A stretch of 64,000 nt of DNA, taken from assembly GCA_021613335.1 (NCBI GenBank), contig JAJTWR010000374.1, positions 525,001 to 589,000 of the forward strand, read 5' to 3'. The number at the start of each line of letters is the position of its first letter. Within the stretch, counting starts at the first letter, position 1. A program made the position numbers and the translations under genes. The notes under the pieces were generated by a model. That model was not told where the DNA came from and did no database searches. It saw only the letters and a program-made list of their open reading frames with translations. Below, one piece after another: positions 1-11,140 of the stretch. The stretch comes from Whitmania pigra (Eukaryota; Annelida; Clitellata; Hirudinida; Haemopidae).

Positions 1-507
1 ATTCCTTCGTCAGATTGTCTTCAATTGTTGCTCCACAAATCGAGCCAATTACACGTCGCTTTTAGGTGGAGAATAATTACAAGGGAAAATTACGAGGACA
101 ATGACAACTAAACATTCATTTGCCGAGTGGCATGACGTTCATCATTCACGTCTTGTACCTGGTTTGGCAGCGCGCATAAAGCGTTATACGCGTTGAGGTA
201 TGGGCGTCCGATGTGGCGACGCCAAGCGCGAGAATTTACAAGTCTAATTTACAGACGACCAAAGTTTGCGGCGCCGAAAGTGCGCGACTGGGTTTGTCCA
301 CGAAATGAACATTTTTTGGCTCCGATTATCCTGCCCGGTTGTGATTGTGATTGTGATTGTCGTCGTCTCCATTGTTTGATTTGTCAGGACTCTGTCTGTC
401 TGTCTGTTTGCTCAAACTCCTTAGAATATGCTCTGCTTTGGGGATTATTAATGAAGTTTTGGAAAGAAATTATTTTAAGAAATGAAAATCTCTTTTTCAA
501 TAGTTAT
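1..507. other. Left-edge sequence without a recognised gene
   Basis: I see no convincing exon or RNA gene here. Open frames in this stretch run into the adjacent TTTATTCA repeat and have low-complexity translations, so I do not call them. A short (TGTGAT)n-like run lies near 340-360 and a (TGTC)n run near 393-407. Confidence 0.5.
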
Positions 508-712
508 TTTAGTTTGTTTTTTAAAGTTATTTATTTGTTTATTTATTTATCCATTATTCATTCATTTATTCATTCATTTATTTATTCATTTATTTATTCA
601 TTTATTTATTCATTCATTTATTTATTCATTCATTCATTTATTTATTCATTTATTTATTCAGGTATTTATTTATTCATTCATTTATTTATTCATTTATTTA
701 TTTATTTTAAAT
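508..712. repeat. TTTATTCA-type interspersed microsatellite
   Basis: About 200 bases built from TTTA and TTCA tetranucleotides in irregular alternation. Its translations (Phe/Ile/Tyr/Ser-rich) explain two spurious open frames. There is no sign of coding use. Confidence 0.9.
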
Positions 713-862
713 TCTTCTTCTTTTTCGACGGCCTGTATGTGACGCATGTATCACGTGCCCATTGGAACGTGTAATTTGACCAATTACTTGCTCGATTGTT
801 GGCTAATTTCCCGCTAATTATCCTCCGGTCGGCATGGATCTCGGGAGGGTCAAGAATATTAG

Positions 863-911
863 TTTATTTATTTATTTATTTATTTTATTTATTTATTTAT
901 TTATTTATTTA
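863..911. repeat. (TTTA)n microsatellite
   Basis: Nearly perfect TTTA tetranucleotide array interrupted once near 884. Confidence 0.9.
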
Positions 912-1107
912 AATAAGTTACTTTAGTTGAACTAACAGTGGTTCGACTGGTTTGAGTTGGACAATAACTTTTATTTACATGTCAATAAAAATATTTAAAG
1001 TTAACATTTAAATTTAATAATAATAATAATTATCATCATCATCATCATCTTTCGAAATGTCCATTAAAATGATTCCCATTGATTGCTTTTACAAATTGTA
1101 ATTTCAG

Positions 1108-1156
1108 GATCACAGGTGATGTCAACAACGCCGGATTGATCCAGGTGTATACCACG
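1108..1156 (+). other. Candidate isolated coding exon
   Basis: A pyrimidine-containing acceptor (atttcag) precedes 49 open bases, followed by a donor (ACG|gtacag). In the frame with one leading base the translation begins ITGDVNNAGLIQ, which is compositionally protein-like in otherwise low-complexity surroundings. If real it would be one exon of a gene whose other parts lie outside the window or in unrecognised pieces. I cannot assign a family. A 49-base open stretch can easily arise by chance. Confidence 0.2.
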
Positions 1157-1338
1157 GTACAGTACCGTAGGTGGGTGGGAGGTGGTCCTGTTGCCCCCTG
1201 AAAATAAAAAAAAAAAGTTTTATTTGGTTGGTGAAGGACCCCAAAAAAGCTGGAATATACCCTGAGCCTGTATGAATAAAAATAATTATTTATAATTTAT
1301 TTTAATATTATTTATTTATACACTAAATAACCTGCTTA

Positions 1339-1359
1339 ATAATAATAATAATAATAATA

Positions 1360-1452
<93 letters not shown>

Positions 1453-1472
1453 TAATAATAATAATAATAACA
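1339..1472. repeat. (AAT)n microsatellite
   Basis: AAT/TAA trinucleotide array with occasional one-base phase slips. It is one of many such tracts in the window. Confidence 0.95.
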
Positions 1473-1559
1473 CCTAGTAATAATAATTTAATAAAAGTTA
1501 GAATCATCTGTTCCATGCTGAAAAAATATATTCAAATAGAAGTTAAAGAATGCATAAAA

Positions 1560-2130
1560 AGATAATAAATGACGTCTGCTTCTTTTTCCTGGCTCTCAAC
1601 TCACGTCAACGCGAATAAAAATTTTCCCATGAAGACACGCCTGGGAATTCCCCGCTCTGTTGGATCTTTCCACGTGGAAGATGATGATGAAAAGAGCTTC
1701 GCAGTAGCGGCAGCAGTGGCAGCAGTGGCAGCAGTGGCATCAGTAGCGGCAGCAGCGGCGGCGGTCGTCGTCGTCGTCACGGCAACCGGAACTCGAGTCG
1801 AACGGTCGTCATGGTCGTCACGGCAACCGGAACTCGAGTCGAACGGTCGTCACGGTCGTCGTGGCAACGCCTCGCGTACGAAAACTTTTTTATTGGTCTC
1901 CACTGGCTTTCGACTCTACAAGTCCTGGCGGGCGATTGAAATTTATGCCCGCCGGAGCAGTACAACGTCTGCTGTTGTGCGCGGTGGGTGGTCGGTTTAA
2001 AAGTAAACACGGATTCTCAAGACGCACGCGCGCGTCAGGGTCGCGTGACGGATCCGAGTCACGTGACAGGTGGACGGAGCCAGTAGCGGCGACAGAGGCG
2101 GATGAGTCGATCGTCTGCCGACGTAAAAAG
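1560..2130. promoter_or_regulatory. GC-richer island with tandem repeat, possible control region
   Basis: This segment is clearly richer in G+C and CpG than its surroundings. It holds a GCA/GCG-rich run near 1701-1765, a 41-base unit repeated about twice from about 1776 to 1870, and a perfect palindromic E-box. The open frames across it are Ala/Val or Arg/Ser low-complexity with no family resemblance. A CpG-rich patch in AT-rich DNA could be a promoter or enhancer, but no adjacent first exon is identifiable, so this is inference. Confidence 0.25.
2058..2067. promoter_or_regulatory. Palindromic E-box (GTCACGTGAC)
   Basis: A perfect 10-base palindrome containing CACGTG, the core bound by bHLH-ZIP factors. 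The flanks match the extended form known for MITF/TFE and USF factors. It lies inside the GC-richer island. Chance occurrence cannot be excluded. Confidence 0.3.
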
Positions 2131-2639
2131 TGCTGACATGAGCGTAATGATTTCACGAGAACATAATCTCCGCTCAGCTGGCGTCCGGTGGCAAAGTGGC
2201 AAGAAAAAAAAAAATTGGCAACTCACAAAAACAACAACAACAACAACAACAGCAACAACAACAACAACAATCAGCAGCAACAATCGCCAGCAAAACCAAA
2301 CAGTACGTATCAAAGTCGATGCGTGGGCAAAAGAGGGTGGAGTGAAGGAGAATGGAGTCGGAAAATCACGTACAAAGCCGATGGCTTTGGAATTGAATTA
2401 TGGAACAATCACAGAGGCAAACATGCTCCCCTTTGCTACTCAAACAAGTCAGGATTATGGGTCGACAGACTTCACATGGAATGAATTTCCACAAGTCTCA
2501 AGTTAATTAGGCCTACAAACGCTTCCATCAGTCGATTGTGAGCAGCAGCCTTTTTTCCAGCCGATGATTGAACGTGGATTGCTAATCGAATTAATTACAT
2601 CTCTACGTTGTTACAACGGCTGCAAGAACACTGTGCGAA

Positions 2640-2850
2640 TGAGTGCATGAATTACTGAATGAATGAATGCATGAATTACTGAATGAATGAATGCATGAAT
2701 TACTGAATGAATGAATGCATGAATTACTGAATGAATGAATGCATGAATGAATTGCTGAATGAATTACTGAATGAACGACGAATGATAGAGTAAAAGAATT
2801 ACTGAATGAATGAGTAAATGAATTACTGAATGAATGAACGAGTGAATCTA
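2640..2850. repeat. GAATGAATGCATGAATTACT minisatellite
   Basis: Roughly 22-base units mixing GAAT tetranucleotides with TTACT, about eight copies, more diverged after 2750. The open frames across it have Ser/His/Asn repeat translations and are not genes. Confidence 0.85.
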
Positions 2851-3220
2851 ATGCAACGCTTTGATGAACTGCCAATGCACGCTTCATGCCCTCGGTGAAT
2901 TGTTGCCGTTCAGTTGCAACAAACGACATTAAGAGCCAAAGACTCGTGTCAGCCAAATTGATTCAAATGTTCTCTCAGTCTCTTTACTGCCTACCCATCA
3001 CTCCACCCATCCTACCCACTCTCCCCATCTCCATTTGCGGTGATTTAAAATCCGAGGGCAGACGATGACCCCTGGTCAAGTGAGGGCAAATGAATTTGAG
3101 TGAATTTGAAGTGAATTTGAGTGAAACACTAAACAATGGTTCTGCATTTCATCCTCCATGGTTTCGGACATGTTCGAGTTATGTTTCGGACGGCCTTATT
3201 GTTTCTTGTGCATACCTCTT
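2851..3220. other. Unique sequence, no gene seen
   Basis: Short open frames only, with no splice-bounded exon that I can support. Phrases such as TGAATTTGAG repeat a few times near 3090-3125. Confidence 0.4.
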
Positions 3221-3223
3221 CGT

Positions 3224-3460
3224 ACCTCTGGATATGTGTGGATGTCTGTGTGTGGATGTGTGCATGGATGTGTGTGTGTGGATATCTATGGATGTGTGTG
3301 GATGTGTGTGGATGTGTGTAGATATCTGTGGATATGTGTTGTTATCTGTTGATACGCTTGGACATGTGGATATGTGTTAATATCTGTTGATATGCGTGGA
3401 CATGTGTGAATAAATGTGGATGTCTGTGAGCATGTGTGGATGTGTGTGGATGTGCATTCC
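3224..3460. repeat. GTGTGGATRT minisatellite
   Basis: Degenerate array of GTGTGGATATCT/GTGTGGATGT units, with Cys/Val/Asp/Met-rich translations in every forward frame. Confidence 0.9.
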
Positions 3461-3944
3461 CTGTGGAATCTTGTGCATTGTCAAAACATGATCTCTTTCT
3501 CAATTCCAGATCCTAACGAATTATGCAACGACATGATGTCGTTCAATAATAACACTAATAATAATAATAATAATAATAAAATAATAATAATTACAATAAT
3601 CTATGGTGACTATAGCCTGGAATATAATGGAAGATTTTAAACAACATATCAAATAAATTTGAATAATTACTGAAAATATTTATCAACTACTGTTACATTG
3701 CGAGTTATTACAATTTACAATTCTTGCACTAAATGACTTGCATTGGAATGGATTGAAGTGGATTGAAATAGAATGAAATGGATTGAAATTGGAGTGAATT
3801 GGAATGAACTGGAATGGAAAGCTTGAAGAACTGATGAATGAAGTGTTCCTAATTTCTTGGCATGAGAATTAATGGCAGCGTAACCTCCAACATGCCTCTC
3901 ATGACGTTTTAAATGCTTTCTTGCGGATGAGCACTCCCTGGCAG

Positions 3945-4300
3945 GTAAGCATCAATTTATTAATCATAATTATTACCGTTGTACTTTAATTTATTATTCA
4001 TAATTATTACCGTTGTACTTTAATTTATTAATCATAATTATTACCGTTGTACTTCAATTTATTAATCATAATTACCATTGTACTTTAATTTATTAATTAT
4101 AATTACCGCTGTACTTCAATTTATTAATCATAATTACCATTGTACTTCAATTTATTAATCATAATTACCATTGTACTTCAATTTATTAATCATAATTACC
4201 GCTGTACTTCAATTTATTAATCATAATTACCGTTGTACTACTGTTGTATTATTTTTATACTTCAATTTATTATTCATAATTACCGTTGTACACTGCTGTT
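3945..4300. repeat. Minisatellite with ~32-40 base AT-rich unit
   Basis: About nine copies of a unit reading AATTTATTAATCATAATTAC then CGTTGTACTT, with small length differences between copies. It tails into TGTTAC/CGTTAC-type repeats to about 4400. Confidence 0.9.
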
Positions 4301-4625
4301 ACAGTACTGTTGTACTGTTACAATGCTATTACACCGTTACAACGTTACAACGTCGTAATGTTACAATGTCGTAATGTTACAATGTCTTAATGTTACAATG
4401 TCAACATTCAGCAATAACGACAACGTCCGGTGAATGCCGACCGTGAAAATGTATCTTTAAGATCATCGTTGTTGAGAGGATAATTTCGCCAAATCCGCTT
4501 GTTGGACCAGACAAGTTGATACGGATTAGTTGGAAGAAGAAGATAGGCGACGCTCGCTAATCTCGGCCGCTAATGCGTGTCGCGTCCACTGTCGTCAAAC
4601 TTGGGTTTCCAGTGGCTATCGAGGA

Positions 4626-4740
4626 AGCCGTTTGTTGTTGTTGTTGTTTATTGTTGATATTGTTGATGTTGTTTATTGTTGATATTGTTGATGTTGTTGT
4701 TGTTGTTGTTTATTGTTGATGTTGCTGTCGTTGTTGAAAA
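4626..4740. repeat. (TTG)n / TTGATATTG array
   Basis: TTG trinucleotides alternating with TTTATTGTTGATATTGTTGATG blocks. The complementary strand gives Asn/Gln-rich spurious frames. Confidence 0.85.
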
Positions 4741-5343
4741 GAAACAATGAATGCTAAGTAGCGGATACTTATCCCGAAGAGGCTGACTTGTTTTGGCTTC
4801 GATGAAGGAGCAATCCATCAGCCACTTGAACATGTCATGCCGGACGCTCACTCCGTCGAGAAACTGCCTCCATTGCCTGGCAAACAAACCTCTCTTATTT
4901 CTTCAAACTCCAGCGCCGCGGAAATCTTACTCAACGTCTCCGTGGGGAAGAAACAGCTACCGTGGGGAAAGCACGACTACCGTGGGGAGTGTTGCGCAGG
5001 CCGACAGGCCGGTCGGTCGGTCGGTCGGGCGGGAGTATTTTGTTTAATCAACAGCAGCCATTAACCAGAAGAGCTGCTTCTCATTGCCTCTTATTCGATG
5101 TGACGTGACTGGGTTGTGACACTATGTCAAATTTATGAGGAGTCGAGGAACATTTCAAAACATCGTTTGGTTAAGTGATGGATCTCGTCCACATCTCCGA
5201 TGTCGGCCGCTAAATGCCGGTGTTTTGCTGGAGAGGCCGACACTCGATACCTTGGCGCGCACTACTCGGCCGGGGATAAAATGCGCCCGGTGACTTGATA
5301 TATTTTCCGCATTAGAGGGAATCGTACTCCGACAGACATTGAG
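4741..5343. other. Moderately GC-rich unique sequence, no gene called
   Basis: Contains short direct repeats (CTACCGTGGGGA at about 4958-4990) and a (GGTC)n run at about 5012-5030. Several short overlapping open frames exist on both strands but none shows a family signature or consistent splice signals. Confidence 0.4.
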
Positions 5344-5402
5344 CAGAGATGATGCCATGTGATGAGATGAGATGTGATGAGATGAGATGTGATGAGATGA
5401 GC
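5344..5402. repeat. GATGAGATGT tandem repeat
   Basis: Five to six copies of a GATGAGAT(GT) unit. Confidence 0.85.
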
Positions 5403-5525
5403 TCTTACAAAGCAATTTCATCGCCTTTCAACGAATCCCTTTCTGACCACTTGAAGCGTGCACCTAAGAAAAATGCAGTAGGAGTTGTGAGAACGAAACA
5501 GCTTGCTCTTTTTTACTTGATTTTC

Positions 5526-5541
5526 CATCATCTTCATCACC

Positions 5542-5598
<57 letters not shown>

Positions 5599-5616
5599 GT
5601 TGTCGTCGTCATGGCG

Positions 5617-5651
<35 letters not shown>

Positions 5652-5652
5652 C
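5526..5652. repeat. (ATC)n microsatellite, polyHis/polyAsp shadow frames
   Basis: CAT/ATC trinucleotide array interrupted by CGTTGTCGTCGTC at about 5598-5612. It continues as CAA/CGA triplets to about 5700. Confidence 0.95.
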
Positions 5653-6053
5653 AACAACAACAACGACGACGACAACAATAACGACAACAATGACAACGAA
5701 AGCAGTAGGGATGTGCAGGGAACTGAAAAAAAAAAATAATAGAAAGAGCCATCTTTCAATTACATCTTCGCCTTTCTCCTGGTGGAGCCTGGTGATCGTT
5801 AACGTCGTTAACGTCGTTAATATCATTAATATTAATACAACATCATTAATATTAACTCGAACTCCGAAGGAAAAGGAAGCAAAACACTCGACTCCAGTAG
5901 CATTTCCACGTTTCGATGCTAATGAAAACGGACGCTAAGTGCATCGCCATTCTAGTTTAAAAGCATGTCGTATGTCCTGATGACATCCTCTCTTCCCCCC
6001 CTACTTCTCTGAGTCGTCGAACCGAGGTGTTAAGAGGGGGCCGACGACGATTC

Positions 6054-6067
6054 GTTGCCATGGCGAC
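6054..6067. promoter_or_regulatory. X-box-like motif (GTTGCCATGGCGAC)
   Basis: An inverted-repeat arrangement GTTGCC-AT-GGCGAC that closely matches the RFX-factor X-box pattern (GTNRCC, 0-3 bases, RGYAAC) found upstream of ciliary genes. It lies in a short GC-richer patch, with no identified gene immediately downstream. The match is direct; function is inferred. Confidence 0.3.
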
Positions 6068-6129
6068 CGAATCAAGGTATCCGATGGAGACGAAAGTGGC
6101 GTTAACTGATTGATTAATTAATCAATTTG

Positions 6130-6478
<349 letters not shown>

Positions 6479-7194
6479 ACTCGTTAATTTGCTTGTTCGC
6501 GCATGTGCTGAATCAACTTGGATGCTTATAAAATCGTAGATTATCGATAAATTAAACAACGAAGATTTATTAAAAACAAGATTATGTCGACAAATTAAGT
6601 TTTAATTGCAATTTAACATTAAATTTTTTTAAAAACATTTTAAACATTAAATGAGCGTCGAAAGAAAGAAAGAAAATGTCTGAGGTCAGCGCAGATCCAG
6701 ATGGGGCGTGGTCACCGAGCTTTCAATCAACACGAGCTAATTAATATTCATAAGTCCTAAGACGAACAACACCGCAATATTTAAAAACCTAGAATTATTA
6801 ATTATCCACGTGAATAATTAATTATGAACTCGTGAATAAAATTAAAAAAAAAAAGAAAAATCTAGAAAAGGCTACATTTTGTCTCCATCTTATTTTCAAA
6901 ATAATTCTCAGGTCAAAGGTTATAGTAGTGACTTATGTGGCGGACTAATTGATGGATCCTTGGCAAACATTCCTTGTTTACACGGGGACATACGATACCC
7001 TTTTTAAAGCGAATCAGTCAGGTGTGGGTGTTTATTTTTGGCCCTCAAGACTATTTCCATCGAGAACAAAGCCCTCTACCTATGTCAGTGAACCATGGAA
7101 AGAAAATTGGTCAAAGAAAGCGGGAAGGGAGCAGACGAATTTGGAATTTAAGAATTCAGAATTCAGAACTTCTTCTTCTTAATTTCACGTCATG

Positions 7195-7200
<6 letters not shown>
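6479..7200. other. AT-rich unique sequence, no gene called
   Basis: Open frames of up to about 100 codons overlap here on the plus strand but lack recognisable motifs. I see no supported exon. Confidence 0.4.
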
Positions 7201-7233
<33 letters not shown>

Positions 7234-7236
7234 TTA
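7201..7236. repeat. (TA)n then T-run
   Basis: A TA dinucleotide array followed by a T homopolymer. Confidence 0.9.
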
Positions 7237-7726
7237 TTCCGATAATTTCGACATTTTATTACGAACGACCGGGAATCAATGAAGCATGCAGCGGTTGTCG
7301 CGGTTCGTGAAGAAAGAAAGAAATCCACGACCAACCAACCAACCAAACCACTCCCCGGCGTGGCCATTTATAACGGCCCGGGCGAAGTACCGACGGCGCG
7401 AGATCTTTCATCTTGTTGTCGCCCTTATCTGCGCGTTACAGTCGTTGGGACACGCATCAGTGCGACCTACGACAACATTCGCTGCCAACTAATAACTTCC
7501 TGTGGACAGGAAACTCTCAGGGGCGTGTTTCTGTCTTTCCATGTTATCAATTACCTTCAATAAACAGTGGCCCGTACGGTCACAGATTACTGCTTTCCAC
7601 TGACAGTAATTTCTTCCGTAACAGATTCTTTAGAAATGTTGTTGGTTTTTCCGAGCTTTGTTCTGACGTTGGTTTTCTTTTCCCGTCTCGGCAACACCAT
7701 CGTAATTAGACTACTGCTGTTGTTGT

Positions 7727-8010
7727 TTTGTTGTTGTTGATGTTGTTGTTGATGATGTTGATGATGTTGTTGGTGATGTTGATGTTGATGATGTTGATGA
7801 TGTTGATGATGTTGATGATGTTGATGATGTTGATGATGTTGATGATGTTGATGATGTTGATGATGTTGATGATGTTGATGATGTTGATGATGTTGATGAT
7901 GTTGATGATGTTGATGATGTGATGATGTTGATGATGTTGATGATGTTGATGATGTTGATGATGTTGATGATGTTGTTGATGTTGGTGTTGTTGATGTTGT
8001 TGATGATATT
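7727..8010. repeat. (GATGATGTT)n 9-base minisatellite
   Basis: About 25-30 copies of a 9-base unit with a one-base slip near 7920, flanked by TTG triplets. Because the unit is a multiple of three, all frames through it stay open (Met/Leu or Ser/Thr/Ile repeats). These are not genes. Confidence 0.95.
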
Positions 8011-8544
8011 GCTAGATTCGACTGATTTCTTGTCATGCACCGCAATTTCTTTTCATGCATCGTGAATTCTTGTCATGCACCATGAATTAATTCGCAGCAT
8101 TTCGGTTCATCGCCTGCTTCCAAATGGACCTCTGCTGTGATTTGAATATGAATATGCAGATGAGGTAAGTAGATTGTATTGTTATGCAATTTGTAATTTA
8201 AACAACTTGTTTACACAGGACCCCATCAAAGCTTTCATCGAGTTTTTAATACGTCTGCCTGTCTGTCTGTCCGGGTATTTCTTGGCGTCCGAAATACTGT
8301 CGCTATTGAAATGATGATGGTGACGTCATACATTATTGTTACTAATAAATGTTATATTCAATAATTTGTTTTTATTTAATTTAATAATAGCAGCAGTCTT
8401 CTTTAAGTTTTCTAATTAAATTTTGTGATAATGTTTAAATTAATGTAATTACAAAGTATATATTTTACGAATGTACATTACATTACATTGATGATGCAAT
8501 ATTGTTGTCGTAATATCATTACTTTAATAGCAGCTATACATCAC
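8011..8544. other. AT-rich unique sequence, no gene seen
   Basis: Short TCATGCA(CC/TC)-type direct repeats near 8033-8085 and a (CTGT)n run near 8258-8272. No exon is supportable. Confidence 0.4.
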
Positions 8545-8870
<326 letters not shown>

Positions 8871-8961
8871 CGTTGTCCACTTCCATGGGAGTAAAATCTC
8901 AAGAGTTTGACGAGCACCAGAAGATCTTAGCATCACGTGTCAATCTTCGTCACTTCCTAAT

Positions 8962-9242
<281 letters not shown>

Positions 9243-9827
9243 TTTCTTAATTAATTAATTAATTAATTAATAACAACTAGAACCTCATTAAACCAGACTG
9301 GCAGTATTCATAGAAAATCGTTAATAAATTGTGAAATATGGCGTAAATTAAATTCAAATATCTAAATGCAGCAAATGTAATGAGTCTGTTGTGATCATAA
9401 TAAAATAAAATAAAATAAAATCCTGTAAAAAGTGGAAATGGCACCGAACATCATCCTGGTATTCTTCATCTGTGAGATATAAGTTTTTAAATGGATAGAA
9501 TTCAAAATTAGATTAAAAATATAATCCGTGTAAATGTTTAAATGATCCTTCAAAATCTCATTTTCATTCATTAATCCTAATTTCAAATACATTTGCGAGA
9601 TAAACGTACTTTTTGCATTTTGAATTCATAGCCACTACCTCGGAATATGGATATCTAGAAAAAAATAGTTTATTTTTTATTTTGATCTAATTAAATTTTA
9701 AAGACTTTTTCAATTTATTTCACTTGATTTAAGAGTTGCCTGATTAAGAAACTTAAAACATTTTCTGTATTTTTTCAAGAAAAATGTCTAAGATATATTC
9801 TTTATCTTATAAGAGAAGCTTATTTTT

Positions 9828-10572
9828 CTAAAATACGGCCTCTCCTTCGATCCATTTTTCAGGATTTCTGGCTTGTATGAACAAGATAAACAAACACATT
9901 CCGGTTGCCTGATTCGTCAGCTGTTTGTGGTCCCTATTGAATTCAATGCCCATTTGCTTTATCATTCTTGAGTCGTAGCAGTTCGAAGAAAGCGATATCT
10001 TCTGCAGGATTGGGCCGATTTGTTGGAACAAATTATTTGTAATTCAAGTGGATTATTTATTCCTTTTTTAGGCTAACAATTCTTCTTCCACTCAAGTCCT
10101 AAAACCGAAAAATTGTTGCAGAATTGGCCAAATGTTTCACATCACCGGCACAACGCCTGTTGCTCCTAGTCCTACTTTCTTCAGAAGTCTTGAAGAGATG
10201 CATCATTATAACTTCTGGGAATTAAATTTATAGTTTTTTTTTCAAATGGAAGAATTTAATTTTAACATTTTAAATATTAACTAGTTTCCATTCCTCTTTC
10301 TAGTTTCGCATAGTTCATAGTTTTTGATTCATTTTCAATATACTCACTTGATCGTAAATCTGTCCTGGCGAAACGATCAACATTTTACCTCCTTATTTAT
10401 GAATACATTTTCGAACAACGAAACAATTGTTTATAATCTTAGTTTGCTCTAATGGTTTGAGATTCTGCTAATAAATAGTTTATCAACTACTGACGTGAAG
10501 TTTGGTAAAGTCCTTTTATTTTGTTTCTTACCCAAAGACAGGGCGTTATACCTCCTTTCCCGAATGGGACAC
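9828..10572 (-). CDS. Tentative multi-exon gene, unrecognised (C-terminal part)
   Basis: Three minus-strand segments join in consistent phase: 10572-10532, 10391-10348 and 10001-9828. The last begins after a CTGCAG acceptor and ends with a TAG at 9830-9828. The middle segment has a strong donor (GATCAA|gtgagt). The joined product contains GGKMLIVSPGQIYDQ followed by KISLSSNCYDSRMIK and ends in KWIEGEAVF. The final exon is non-repetitive and protein-like over 57 residues. A minus-strand AATAAA (plus-strand tttatt at about 9669-9674) lies about 150 bases downstream of the stop. The 5' end is not found; a possible earlier exon lies near 10990-11080. I do not recognise the family. The arrangement would be divergent from ORC4, which starts at 11141. 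All exon calls rest on splice motifs and phase only. Confidence 0.33.
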
Positions 10573-11140
10573 CTTGGTAAATTTTATTTATAAATAATTT
10601 CTGCAATTCATAAATTACGAAATTAGAATAAATGCATGCCATGAATTGGAAATCAGCCGATACTTTATGCAGATTGCTAACATTTTTTAAATAAGCAAAT
10701 TTCTAATTAACCAAGGTTAAAAGATATGTTAAAACTTTTTTGGATTTCTTAATTTTAGACAAAATTTGTTTTTAATTTTTGGTCGCTTGTTTACATATAG
10801 GGCGCGCTGTTAAAATTTAGGGGAATTTTGTTTGAAGTTTTTTTGTTGAGCCGCTACTTTTTGGATATACATATCTTCATTTTTCAAGGTGTGAATCGTC
10901 AGTAAGTCTTACATTGTGGATATATTTTAAATTCGGTTTTTTTTTCTGCGAAAAGGATGATATTATAATATATTGTTAATATTCTTTGGGTGATTTGAGC
11001 CTTATAAAGGATATCCAGCATCACATATTGAATGCACTTAATAAAGGTTTTAGATAAATTGTCTGACGTATTTCCTGTTAGTAAGAATATGATCATTAAT
11101 ATCTATTATTTCCTTTTAAACATCAAACAGCAAGATACAA

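Noticed and set aside
193..774. 193-codon plus-strand ORF
   Set aside because: Most of it is the translation of the TTTATTCA microsatellite, with no family resemblance or splice context.
2641..2850. Direct repeats that look CRISPR-like
   Set aside because: Units are contiguous without unique spacers and the genome is eukaryotic; this is a minisatellite.
7587..8060. 157-codon minus-strand ORF rich in Ser/Thr/His
   Set aside because: It is the 9-base (GATGATGTT)n array, whose unit length keeps all frames open.
9828..10391. Faint resemblance of the tentative gene to the DEPDC5/Iml1 vWA-like segment (..G.M..V..PG.., ..RMI..)
   Set aside because: Too short and the following conserved block is absent, so it is likely chance.
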